A stretch of 13,583 nt of DNA from CAYGAW01 sp964347945 (GTDB lineage: Bacteria > Chloroflexota > Anaerolineae > UBA7937 > B3-Chlor), in NCBI GenBank assembly GCA_964347945.1, contig CAYGAW010000084.1:1-13583 (forward strand). The letters are read 5' to 3'. Positions 1-6,550 of this stretch are shown here, piece after piece; position 1 is the stretch's first letter; each line of letters starts with the position of its first letter. A program made the position numbers and the translations under genes. The notes beneath the pieces were generated by a model, which searched no databases, was not told the origin of the DNA, and saw only the letters and a list, made by a program, of their open reading frames with translations.

Positions 1-288
1 CCCCTCCCTTCTGATTTGAGCACCTGTCGCGCCACCTCGCAAAAGCGCCAGGATGATACCGGTCACAATGAGCGCCCCGCCTTCTAGAGTCGGCTTGGCA
101 TAGGTGGTTATGCTCACGACCAGGATGAAACCTATCAGCGCAGCTACGAGCATCCACCCCGAATGCCAGAAATGGCCTCGTCCCCGACCCACCTTGGCGT
201 AGTGCTCGTCACAGTAGTAGCGTCTCCCGATAGTCCTCGACCTCTCATCGACGGGCGCATTACACACACAACAAGCACGGCTGCTCAT
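1..288 (-). CDS. Zinc-ribbon membrane protein, 5' part only (runs off left edge)
   Basis: The frame is open from an ATG at 288 to the window edge, giving 96 residues without a stop; the C-terminus is outside. The N-terminus has a compact cysteine/histidine cluster: CCVC at residues 6-9, then YYCDEHY at 29-35. This looks like a small treble-clef or zinc-ribbon metal site. A hydrophobic stretch at about 45-60 (MLVAALIGFILVVSI) and a second at about 70-82 (ALIVTGIILALL) suggest membrane helices, so the zinc site would be at the membrane surface, probably cytoplasmic. A strong promoter (TGGACA-17-TATAAT, 376 to 348) points at this gene. The Shine-Dalgarno is poor: GGGAG lies only one base before the ATG. 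Similar N-termini may occur ahead of multi-helix proteins such as PrsW-type membrane proteases, but the part that would decide this is missing. The gene is convincing; its function is unknown. Confidence 0.7.
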   Translation of the reverse strand, partial: MSSRACCVCNAPVDERSRTIGRRYYCDEHYAKVGRGRGHFWHSGWMLVAALIGFILVVSITTYAKPTLEGGALIVTGIILALLRGGATGAQIRREG

Positions 289-347
289 GCTCCCACGTGC
301 TCCCTGCCAAATCAGACCTCGTCCTCCGCAGCGCTCCGTCGCGACTA

Positions 348-376
348 ATTATAGTCCAGAGAGGTGTTCCTGTCCA
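348..376 (-). promoter_or_regulatory. Sigma70-type promoter for the zinc-ribbon membrane protein
   Basis: Read on the minus strand, TGGACA (376-371) and TATAAT (353-348) are separated by exactly 17 bases. The -35 matches TTGACA at 5 of 6 positions and the -10 is a perfect match. Transcription would start near 341, leaving a leader of about 50 bases before the ATG at 288. It is the best promoter match I found in the window. Confidence 0.7.
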
Positions 377-405
377 CGATACCATACCTGCCCACGGCAC
401 AACAC

Positions 406-434
406 TTGCAGACCGTCCGCTGACGGTGTTTAAT
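406..434 (+). promoter_or_regulatory. Probable promoter for the coiled-coil/PH/zinc-ribbon gene
   Basis: TTGCAG (406-411) and TTTAAT (429-434) are separated by 17 bases. The -10 matches TATAAT at 5 of 6 positions; the -35 shares only TTG. A start near 441 would leave about 40 bases of leader before the ATG at 483. It lies back to back with the minus-strand promoter at 348-376, so the two genes share a divergent control region. The weak -35 suggests that an activator may be needed. Confidence 0.5.
412..427. promoter_or_regulatory. Perfect 6+6 dyad filling the promoter spacer (candidate operator)
   Basis: ACCGTC (412-417) and GACGGT (422-427) are exact reverse complements around the 4-base centre CGCT. 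The dyad fills almost the whole 17-base spacer between TTGCAG and TTTAAT, where a repressor or a DNA-bending regulator would bind. The classic MerR layout uses a longer, 19-20 base spacer, so a MerR-type regulator is not implied. Confidence 0.4.
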
Positions 435-482
435 GTGAGGAGGCAGAAGCCATCGACAGATCGAGATTGGAAGGATCGTACA

Positions 483-1538
483 ATGCCCGAAGAACGCTCG
501 CAGGAACTGGCCAACCAAATCGATCGCCTCCAGAGAAGAGTTGACTCGCTCCAGTCGGAAGTTCGTCTGACACATCTTCGTGACCAAACTGAGGACTTGA
601 GTACCACCGCGGGCGGGCTCATCGAGACGGTGAAGGAGCTCCGCGCACGTGGATACCCCTTCGAGAAAGCGCTGGACGGCAAAGCAGCCGATCTGGAACG
701 ACAATGGAGGGCTCTCCGCCCGAGGGTGCTCAAGGAGATCGACCGCCAGGCGTCCGACCTCGAGCGAAACCTGGGTCGCGTTGAGAATCGGCTTAGGCGA
801 TCAACTGCCCGGACCAGGAGGCGGAAGGCCCCTCAGGCGGCGCTGGAGCAGGCAGAGGCAGCGGTGGACACCCTGGAAGAGAAGGTGCGCTCTGCCGAAC
901 GCAGCATCGAAGGGATGTACGACACGTTCCAGACCGAGGTCAACGAGCTCGCTGGGCATCTCACAAGTGTGGACTGGATGCTTGATCAAGTAGCTGAGGC
1001 CAAGTTCCAGCTGCTGCCGACTGAGGCCGGTATCATGGCCGTCAAAGCTCGCTGGCAGCGAGAGGGCGAAGACGAACCAGAAGGTATCCTGTACCTGACT
1101 GACCAGCGCCTCCTCTTCGAGCAGAAACAAGATATCGCCACGAAGAAGGTTCTCATCTTCACCACAGAGAAGGAAAAGGTGCAGCAACTGCTCCTGGAGG
1201 CGCCCGTGGTGCAGATCGAGAACGCGGAGGCCACGAAGAGGGGTGTGCTAGGCCACGAAGATCACATTGATATCACCTTCGGCTCTGGGGGGCCCGTGGC
1301 TGCGGCACACTTCCATCTCGACGGCCAGGACTCCAACGAGTGGCAAGGTCTCATCGGCCGGGTCAAGGCTGGAGACTTCGACCAAGACCGCGCTGTAGAA
1401 CTGGACGAGGAAGCGGTGCAGAAGGCAAGGGCCGCGCCGAGCAAGTGTCCCAGTTGCGGCGCGCTCATCAGCCAGCCCGTACTGCGCGGCATGGACAGTC
1501 TCAAATGTGAGTACTGCGGGTACGTCATCCGACTCTGA
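483..1538 (+). CDS. Coiled-coil / PH-GRAM-like / zinc-ribbon protein
   Basis: 351 residues in three parts. Residues 1-170 are highly charged and heptad-like (many L/E/R/Q, for example around 10-30, 64-105 and 117-160) and should form long coiled coils. Residues about 176-300 look like a bacterial PH/GRAM fold: the strand GILYLTDQRLLFEQ at 201-214 is the usual signature, and a closing helix follows around 284-294. The C-terminus is a zinc ribbon with CPSC at 322-325 and CEYC at 342-345. There is no signal peptide or membrane helix, so it is probably cytoplasmic and may dock at the membrane through the PH-like part. I chose the ATG at 483 because GGAAGGA (469-475) sits 7 bases upstream. The frame is also open from an ATG at 297, but that would place the promoter inside the gene and adds low-quality sequence. 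The biological role is unknown. It is divergent from another zinc-ribbon protein. Confidence 0.85.
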   Translation: MPEERSQELANQIDRLQRRVDSLQSEVRLTHLRDQTEDLSTTAGGLIETVKELRARGYPFEKALDGKAADLERQWRALRPRVLKEIDRQASDLERNLGRVENRLRRSTARTRRRKAPQAALEQAEAAVDTLEEKVRSAERSIEGMYDTFQTEVNELAGHLTSVDWMLDQVAEAKFQLLPTEAGIMAVKARWQREGEDEPEGILYLTDQRLLFEQKQDIATKKVLIFTTEKEKVQQLLLEAPVVQIENAEATKRGVLGHEDHIDITFGSGGPVAAAHFHLDGQDSNEWQGLIGRVKAGDFDQDRAVELDEEAVQKARAAPSKCPSCGALISQPVLRGMDSLKCEYCGYVIRL

Positions 1539-1569
1539 CTCCGGTACAGGGCCTCATACTGGAGATCAG
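1535..1569 (+). terminator. Hairpin at the end of the coiled-coil/PH gene (weak terminator candidate)
   Basis: CTCCGGTA (1539-1546) pairs with TACTGGAG (1557-1564) with one G-T pair and a 10-base loop. The stem extends by CTGA/TCAG (1535-1538 with 1566-1569) across a single bulged A. It overlaps the stop codon and lies in the convergent gap to the GDPD gene. No T-tract follows on either strand, so it may be an mRNA-end structure rather than an intrinsic terminator. The rest of 1570-1706 shows nothing recognisable. Confidence 0.35.
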
Positions 1570-1706
1570 TCATGGAAATTGTGGGAGGTCTCTACTGGGC
1601 TTCGCCGAACCTTGGCATTATGCGGTCTAATGTTGCGATAGAGTCGGCATCCACCTTCCTGGTCTGGGCTGGTCAAACCCCTCCTACATCACGCCTGTCT
1701 GCACCT

Positions 1707-2465
1707 TCATCTGCCTCGCAGGCGCTCACGTAGCTTGAGTGCCCATTCAAGCCTGTCGGTGCAGATCTTGGGTATGCCCAGCTCCCCCGCCCGGCGCAGC
1801 GAATACTCGTCGTTAGCATCGTAGCTATGGACTTCCAATCCAGCTGAACGGACTACCGACACAACGTCCGGAGAAAGCTGAGTAGGATGCAAGTGCACGC
1901 CCCTTCCGCGGGCAAGCCTGGTACGATGTATAGCGAGGTATGCCACCACGTCCAGTTTCATCCAGTCTTCCGACCGTGGAAGGATCAGATCAGTATGCAG
2001 CCCAGGACAGAGGTCGTGGATCTCCACCAGGAGGGTGGGCTCATACGAGGTCACCTCGATGGTGTCCCACCTATGCCTGAAACGTCCCAGGAGAGATGCC
2101 ACGGCCTCGGCAGCTTCCGGTTCCGGTCCCTTGATCTCAATCTCCCACCCAATCCGGCCCATGAACTCCTCCAAGACCTCCTGAAGGGTGGGGATCCGAT
2201 ACCGGGTCGCGGCATCGCCGTCTTCGCACAACACCTCGACAGCCTGCAGTTGATCAAACGTGTACTGGAAGATGGGGCCTGACGCGTTGGTGCCCTCATC
2301 GAGATAGAAGTAGTGAAAGACCACCGGTATCCCCTCTTTGCTCAACCGCACGTCAAGTTCGATGGCGTCTGCCCCGAGTTCAAGGGCGCGCTCGAACGCA
2401 GGCATTGTGTTCTCGGGCACTCCCAGCGGAGCCCCTCGATGGGCGACGATCTCAAAGGGTGACAT
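1707..2465 (-). CDS. Glycerophosphodiester phosphodiesterase
   Basis: Hydrolyses glycerophosphodiesters to an alcohol and glycerol-3-phosphate, a step in phospholipid head-group turnover and phosphate or glycerol scavenging. The 252 residues match the GDPD TIM barrel: HRG at 9-11, PENT at 17-20, GADAIELDV at 31-39 (metal ligands E36 and D38), the second catalytic His H51, and WEIEIKGP at 107-114 (E110, K112). The usual HD dipeptide after that strand is HY here (VVFHYFYLDEGT). There is no signal peptide, so it is probably cytoplasmic. I start at the ATG at 2465, with GGAGG four bases upstream; a GTG at 2468 would add one residue but overlaps the Shine-Dalgarno. It is the last gene of the lipid group, 148 bases downstream of the glycosyltransferase, with its own possible promoter in that gap. 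The family assignment is firm; the substrate is unknown. Confidence 0.92.
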   Translation of the reverse strand: MSPFEIVAHRGAPLGVPENTMPAFERALELGADAIELDVRLSKEGIPVVFHYFYLDEGTNASGPIFQYTFDQLQAVEVLCEDGDAATRYRIPTLQEVLEEFMGRIGWEIEIKGPEPEAAEAVASLLGRFRHRWDTIEVTSYEPTLLVEIHDLCPGLHTDLILPRSEDWMKLDVVAYLAIHRTRLARGRGVHLHPTQLSPDVVSVVRSAGLEVHSYDANDEYSLRRAGELGIPKICTDRLEWALKLRERLRGR

Positions 2466-2486
2466 CACTCCTCCATGTTGAGGCCC

Positions 2487-2516
2487 ATTCTAACGCAGGC
2501 CGCCCAATGGCACCAA
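2487..2516 (-). promoter_or_regulatory. Possible weak promoter for the GDPD gene
   Basis: Minus-strand TTGGTG (2516-2511) and TAGAAT (2492-2487) are 18 bases apart, and the ATG is about 15 bases beyond the predicted start. The -10 matches 5 of 6 positions and the -35 only 3 of 6, so it would need help from a regulator. Direct repeats lie just upstream at 2530-2548. Confidence 0.3.
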
Positions 2517-2529
2517 GTGCAGGCCCCTT

Positions 2530-2548
2530 GTCCAATCCACAGTCCAAT
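2530..2548. repeat. GTCCAAT direct repeat (possible regulator site)
   Basis: GTCCAAT occurs at 2530-2536 and again at 2542-2548, a 12-base period close to one helical turn. A near copy, GCCCAAT, lies at 2502-2508. On the minus strand the pair sits just upstream of the possible GDPD -35 box, the typical place for a tandem-binding activator of the OmpR/PhoB class. Confidence 0.35.
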
Positions 2549-2581
2549 GCCACGCCCATAGCCAAATGGGGGCAAACACAG

Positions 2582-2615
2582 GGGCATGAAGCAGCAAGAA
2601 CTCAGCTGCATGCCC
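2582..2615 (-). terminator. Hairpin just after the glycosyltransferase stop
   Basis: GGGCATG (2582-2588) and CATGCCC (2609-2615) are exact reverse complements. AGC/GCT adds inner pairing after one mismatch. On the minus strand the stem starts one base past the TAG stop and is followed by a moderately U-rich CTGTGTTTG. It is a candidate terminator or attenuator separating the glycosyltransferase from the GDPD gene. The U-tract is imperfect, so termination would be partial at best. Confidence 0.4.
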
Positions 2616-2616
2616 A

Positions 2617-3771
2617 CTACAACCAGCGCACTCCCGGCACGCCGAGGCGCCGCCCCTTCCAAGTGGCGCGCCCAGACAATGTCACCGCCATAGAGCGCAT
2701 CGCAATGGCGACCGTCAGGACCATTGTCAGGGGATAGAGGAGCGCAAGATAGAGGGGAAAGCCAAACCGCCAATATGTGATTCCCCACAGCGGCAGAGAG
2801 ACAACGATCGCCGCTGCTGCCAACCATGGAGAAGGGCCAGACCAACTTGGCACCATCGCCCGCAAGAGCAGTATGGCTGGTGGCTCGCAGAACACCAGCC
2901 CCACCCACAGCCAAACGAAGACGAACGGTATTATCCTGTAGTCGAAGCCGGGAAAGAGGTTCTTACTGAAGCCTTCTAGCACCTGGCGCGCATCCTGATA
3001 CATACGGCAGCGCACTCGCTGGCTTCCGTCAACCAGTCGCCACACAAGCCCTTTGGCCACCATCAGGCGCACCAACGCCAGGTCGTCCGCGGTGTGGTCC
3101 CGAAAGGCGCCGTGCCCGCCAACCTGCTCGTACGCCTTGCGGCGAAACATCATGAACTGCCCAATAGCGGCCGTCAGCACTGGAACTCTAAGCCTGTGCG
3201 CAAGGCCGAGCGGCAGAAAAGAAAGAATACTCCACGGGATTATGGGTACCACTAGCCGTTCGGCCCAAGAGACTGCCTCCTCTCGAGGAATGGCACTCAG
3301 GACGTCGCCGCTCTCGGCGACTAGGGCAGCCACGGCATCGCGCAAAGCGTGGGGATGATGACGGGTATCCGCATCGGTGAAGAGTAGCAACTCTCCAACG
3401 GCGGCTTGTGCCAGTTGAAAACATGCCCAATGCTTACCCACCCAACCCTGTGGCAACGGCGTGCCCTTGAGCACTCGCAGGCGGTGATCCTCACCAGACA
3501 AGGCAGCCAGTGCCTCCGCAGTCCCATCAGTGGACTCGTCATCAAGCACCAAGACCTCGAAATCGGGGTACTCCTGCGCGAATAGAGAGCGCAGACAAGG
3601 CTCTACATTGTGCTCTTCATTCCGCACAGGCACCAAGATGGACACCCGTGGAAAGACACGTGGCGAGGGCCAATCGGCCAGGCGCCGCAGGAACCGTAGG
3701 TTGCTCAAGGCGATGAGCAGTAGCACAGTCACAAAGACGATCAGACTTGCCTGATGGCTTGACCAAGACAT
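2617..3771 (-). CDS. Membrane-anchored family 2 glycosyltransferase (CrtQ/HpnB-like)
   Basis: 384 residues. An N-terminal membrane helix (about 9-22) is followed by a GT-A domain: VSILVPVRNEE at 43-53, the nucleotide-sugar site VLDDESTDGT at 75-84, the metal-binding DAD in FTDADT at 131-136, GQFMMFRRKAYEQVGG at 204-219, and an acidic TADD at 227-230 near the expected catalytic base. QVLEGFSKN (263-271) occupies the place of the usual late acceptor motif. At least two to three more helices follow (about 282-300, 315-335 and 340-365). This plan resembles enzymes that glycosylate lipids or carotenoid acids at the inner membrane face (CrtQ, HpnB). The neighbours, a PlsY-like acyltransferase and a GDPD, favour a glycerolipid acceptor, which is an inference. 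Its ATG at 3771 overlaps the upstream stop codon by one base (TAATG), so translational coupling is likely. Confidence 0.88.
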   Translation of the reverse strand: MSWSSHQASLIVFVTVLLLIALSNLRFLRRLADWPSPRVFPRVSILVPVRNEEHNVEPCLRSLFAQEYPDFEVLVLDDESTDGTAEALAALSGEDHRLRVLKGTPLPQGWVGKHWACFQLAQAAVGELLLFTDADTRHHPHALRDAVAALVAESGDVLSAIPREEAVSWAERLVVPIIPWSILSFLPLGLAHRLRVPVLTAAIGQFMMFRRKAYEQVGGHGAFRDHTADDLALVRLMVAKGLVWRLVDGSQRVRCRMYQDARQVLEGFSKNLFPGFDYRIIPFVFVWLWVGLVFCEPPAILLLRAMVPSWSGPSPWLAAAAIVVSLPLWGITYWRFGFPLYLALLYPLTMVLTVAIAMRSMAVTLSGRATWKGRRLGVPGVRWL

Positions 3772-4379
3772 TATCCGTCGCGCCGTCCAAAGAGCCGCAG
3801 CAGAAACGGTCGTGGTCGCAAGCCCGTCCGCAGTTCACCACGCTGTTTCCATCCAAGGATTAGGAAGTGGCCACCCCAGATCACAAGAATCACCGCATCG
3901 GCCCCTCGCACCAGCAGATAGCCCAAGAAGCCCAGCATCCCCAAGACAACTGTCCAGGCATCGGAGCTCTGCAGCAGATAGAAGAACCCGAAAAGCGCAC
4001 CCAGGACGGTCGGACCCTCTCCAAGAGTCAGCCCTGCCCAGACGCCGAAAGTCGCGGCCAAGGCCTTGCCGCCGTGCAGCCGCAGAAACGGCGAGAACGC
4101 GTGTCCTGCCACGGGAGCTATAGCCACGGGCACCAATCCCCAGCCAGATACAGCCGCCAGTAAACGCGCGGCAGCGACGGGTACAGCACCCTTCAGAAAA
4201 TCGAGCAGCACAGCAGGCACACCGGCCCGCCACCCACCTGCCCGCCAGGCATTGATCGCGCCTGGGTTACCATCGCCGTAGAGGCGGATGTCCGCGCGCG
4301 CTATCACCCGGCCCAAGAGATAGGAAAAGGGGATGGACCCGAGAAAGAATCCCACTGCGGTCCAGAAGAGCGCCGACAT
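3771..4379 (-). CDS. plsY: PlsY-type glycerol-3-phosphate acyltransferase, divergent motifs
   Basis: PlsY transfers an acyl group from acyl-phosphate to glycerol-3-phosphate, the first acylation in phospholipid synthesis, in the inner membrane. The 202 residues (normal for the family) contain all three PlsY motif regions between hydrophobic helices: GSIPFSYLLGR at 14-24, GDGNPGAINAWR at 35-46, and AGHAFSPFLRLHGGK at 91-105 followed by ALAAT. Two differ from what I know of the family: motif 2 has GAIN where GATN is usual, and motif 3 has HGGKALA where KGGKGVA is usual. I start at the ATG at 4379 because GGAGG lies about 6 bases upstream and this places the first motif at the normal depth; the frame is open further upstream to 4460. 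It overlaps the glycosyltransferase by one base. It may be the housekeeping enzyme or a paralogue with a different acceptor. Confidence 0.85.
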   Translation of the reverse strand: MSALFWTAVGFFLGSIPFSYLLGRVIARADIRLYGDGNPGAINAWRAGGWRAGVPAVLLDFLKGAVPVAAARLLAAVSGWGLVPVAIAPVAGHAFSPFLRLHGGKALAATFGVWAGLTLGEGPTVLGALFGFFYLLQSSDAWTVVLGMLGFLGYLLVRGADAVILVIWGGHFLILGWKQRGELRTGLRPRPFLLRLFGRRDG

Positions 4380-4487
4380 GAGTGCCTCCGGCTGGACAGC
4401 GCTCCTGAAGCAAAGGAACGAAGGATCAGCGTTTACCATCCAAGTCCAGGAGCACAACACTCTGCAACCTCCGCCCTGAGGAGAGAC

Positions 4488-5036
4488 TCAATCCCTCCTC
4501 AGCAAGCGCGGTATGACAAAGGGCGTCCTCTTCTTGTACTCCAGATACTCGGAACCGAATCGCCTTTCTAATTCCTTCTCTTCGAAGAGCTTCGTGTACA
4601 CCGCAATCGCCGTCGGGTAGATGAGAGCCAGGGCCACGGCCGAAAGCGAACCAACCCAGACTGCGACACCCACATAGACCAGAGTCGTGCCTGTCGCCAT
4701 AGGGTTGCGAGAATAGCTGTACGGCCCCTCAGTTATCAGTCGCCGCGTGGCGACAATTGGAATGGGGGTGCCTTCCCCCATGGAGAACTGAAGTTTCACC
4801 GTCCACTCAACCAGAAGCAGGCCAGGGAAAACAAGGAGCAAGGCAATGAGAATGTTCGCCAACCCCCAGGTAAGCCTTGGAAGACCAAGAAATCTATCGA
4901 TACAAGACGCTCCAAATATGATGAAACAGGGAAATACCACCAGGAACAGCAGTTGTCCCAGGAGCAGAGCCGCGATTCGCTGACCTCTGTCATGGTGACG
5001 TTGGGTCAGTCTTGACAACCAATCCATTTCCTTCAA
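4488..5036 (-). CDS. Isoprenylcysteine methyltransferase-like (ICMT/PEMT family) membrane protein
   Basis: 182 residues with about four to five hydrophobic segments (about 22-45, 56-78, 113-125 and 128-146). The C-terminal half carries the ICMT/PEMT signature: TEGPYSYSRNPMATG at 102-116 (SAM-binding RNPM region) and, near the end, FEEKELERRFGSEYLEYK, the family's closing helix. Members methylate lipids or prenylated or small hydrophobic acceptors at the membrane; bacterial substrates are mostly unknown. The call starts at TTG (5036). An ATG at 5027 is the alternative and would remove three residues, but AAGGA is then only one base away. It lies 47 bases after the photolyase stop and 108 bases before plsY, so it may share a transcript with the lipid genes. 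The family is confident; the substrate is unknown. Confidence 0.82.
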   Translation of the reverse strand: MKEMDWLSRLTQRHHDRGQRIAALLLGQLLFLVVFPCFIIFGASCIDRFLGLPRLTWGLANILIALLLVFPGLLLVEWTVKLQFSMGEGTPIPIVATRRLITEGPYSYSRNPMATGTTLVYVGVAVWVGSLSAVALALIYPTAIAVYTKLFEEKELERRFGSEYLEYKKRTPFVIPRLLRRD

Positions 5037-5042
5037 TTCCGT

Positions 5043-5061
5043 AGGCGCTAGAGTAGCGCTT
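5043..5061. other. Tight hairpin in the photolyase-methyltransferase gap
   Basis: GCGCTA (5045-5050... pairing arm) and TAGCGC (ending 5059) are exact reverse complements around a 3-base GAG loop at 5051-5053, with an A-T and a G-T pair extending the base. On the minus strand it lies between the photolyase stop and the methyltransferase start, with no U-tract after it. It could stabilise an mRNA end or tune expression between the two genes. Confidence 0.4.
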
Positions 5062-5083
5062 ACACATCCAAGACTGATGTATC

Positions 5084-6445
5084 CTAATCCTGGCCCTCAC
5101 TGACCGATTCCACTTTCCTCACGTATGCGTCGGCATCGAACTTACGACGCAGCCCCTTGCTACTCATGTACCTCACCTTGCCGAAGACAGCCCTCTCGCC
5201 CCACGGTCTGTCGTGCTTGCCCAGGCACCAGGCCACCCCGGTGAATCCATTGGGGTCCCTACCGTCCAGCTCGTACTTGTTGTTCAAGTAGAGGGCTATG
5301 CGTAGCGCATCGGCTGGATTCTCTGTCCATTCCAGTATCTTCTTCCCCCAATACATGCGCATGTAGCCGTGCATCTTTCCATCATACGCCATTTCCTTCT
5401 GCGCCGCATTCCAGTAGGGATCGTGGGTTGCAGCCCCTTCGAAGTCGGCCAGGCCGTATACATACTCTCTGGGGTCCGCCTCGTGTTCGCCGAGCGTCTT
5501 CCTGACCCAACTAGGAAGTGCTTGCAGGCTATCATAGCGGTCGTTGTAGTGAACGAAGTTGAGGCTCAGTTCTCTTCGTACGATCAGTTCCTCAAGGTAG
5601 GCATCCTTTCCGGGACTGTCGGTGTCACGGACACGCAGGGCGATGTACAGCGGGGAGATCTGTCCGAAGTGGAGGTAGGGACTCATTCCTGACAGATAGT
5701 CCTGAGTGGGATCGTTCCTCAGTTCGGGGTAGAGGTCTAGTTTCTCGCGCAAGAACTCCTCCAGCCGCCGTTTTGCCGCCTGCATGCCTCCGTGGAGTCC
5801 GTCCACCCGCGGCACACTCCGGTCAACATCGAGACGAGAGATCGCCTCCTCGACATCAGACACGTCAAAGGACTCAACATCGAGTCCCAGAGAATCTACC
5901 TGGGGACTGGTCTCTTCCAGCGGCAGAAGGTAGTAGTCCAGTTTCCTGTTGATCTTGGGCCTGAAGGTGGCGGCAGAGTACTCCTCCTTGGGTGATGCCT
6001 CCTCAACAGGGACTACAGCGTCGCTCTCCACCTGAACGAGGGAACAGCCAATTCGCTCCGCCGCGGAATCCCGCCATTCTCTCTGTATCCTCACATAGCC
6101 TCCGTCTACAACTACCAGTGAGGCATCTTTGGCCAACTCAGCGACCCCGACCTCGGGCGACCTCTTCCAGATCACCAATTGTATGCCCCTCTCCCGGAGC
6201 GTCAACTGGGTCTCCCGCAATCCTTCCAGCATGAAGTAGTAGTGCCTCTCATTGGCCTCGGGGAAGGTCTCAGTGATGCCGAAGAACACCAGAAGAGGCT
6301 GATTCAACCCATTAGCTTCCCTGATGGCGTATTCGAGGGCGTGGTTGTACTCGCCTCTCACAGACGCCTGCATCCAGTAGAGCACGTACCTGCCCTGTCG
6401 GATCCTCTTGCGGTTGAGAGTCCGCACCCTCTCGTTTTGAATCAT
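5084..6445 (-). CDS. phr: Class II CPD photolyase (deoxyribodipyrimidine photo-lyase)
   Basis: Flavoprotein that uses blue or near-UV light to split cyclobutane pyrimidine dimers in DNA. The 453 residues cover the whole class II fold. The N-terminal Rossmann-like antenna domain opens with YVLYWMQAS (20-28) and YNHALEYAIREAN (33-45). The C-terminal helical FAD domain shows WNAAQKEM, GKMHGYMRMYWGKKILEW, then DGRDPNGFTGVAWCLG (394-409), HDRPW (411-415) and YMSSKGLRRKFD (426-437). These are class II rather than class I or cryptochrome signatures. The length is normal and no key region is missing. The ATG at 6445 precedes the conserved block by a short basic tail; only a weak purine run (GAAAGAGA) lies about 12 bases upstream. 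The neighbours do not form a repair operon, although a HEAT protein of possible DNA-alkylation-repair type lies two genes upstream. Confidence 0.95.
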   Translation of the reverse strand: MIQNERVRTLNRKRIRQGRYVLYWMQASVRGEYNHALEYAIREANGLNQPLLVFFGITETFPEANERHYYFMLEGLRETQLTLRERGIQLVIWKRSPEVGVAELAKDASLVVVDGGYVRIQREWRDSAAERIGCSLVQVESDAVVPVEEASPKEEYSAATFRPKINRKLDYYLLPLEETSPQVDSLGLDVESFDVSDVEEAISRLDVDRSVPRVDGLHGGMQAAKRRLEEFLREKLDLYPELRNDPTQDYLSGMSPYLHFGQISPLYIALRVRDTDSPGKDAYLEELIVRRELSLNFVHYNDRYDSLQALPSWVRKTLGEHEADPREYVYGLADFEGAATHDPYWNAAQKEMAYDGKMHGYMRMYWGKKILEWTENPADALRIALYLNNKYELDGRDPNGFTGVAWCLGKHDRPWGERAVFGKVRYMSSKGLRRKFDADAYVRKVESVSEGQD

Positions 6446-6550
6446 GCAGTCTATGTCTCTTTCGCAGAGGCCCCAGGGCTCAACCCCGGCAGCAGCGCAC
6501 CGGCGGCGCCTGGCGAGATCAGACTCCTGGGCGCTGAGTCCCAGACTTGA

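Noticed and set aside
297..482. Upstream extension of the coiled-coil/PH gene to the ATG at 297
   Set aside because: It would swallow the promoter and dyad and adds poor-quality sequence; the ATG at 483 has a good Shine-Dalgarno.
4388..4459. GCTCCTG/CAGGAGC 7-bp inverted repeat before plsY
   Set aside because: The arms are separated by about 40 bases and there is no T-tract or promoter link; noted but not called.
6446..6550. Terminator between the BNR lipoprotein and the photolyase
   Set aside because: Only 5-bp stems (CTGGG/CCCAG, GACTC/GAGTC) with no T-tract; not better than chance in GC-rich DNA.
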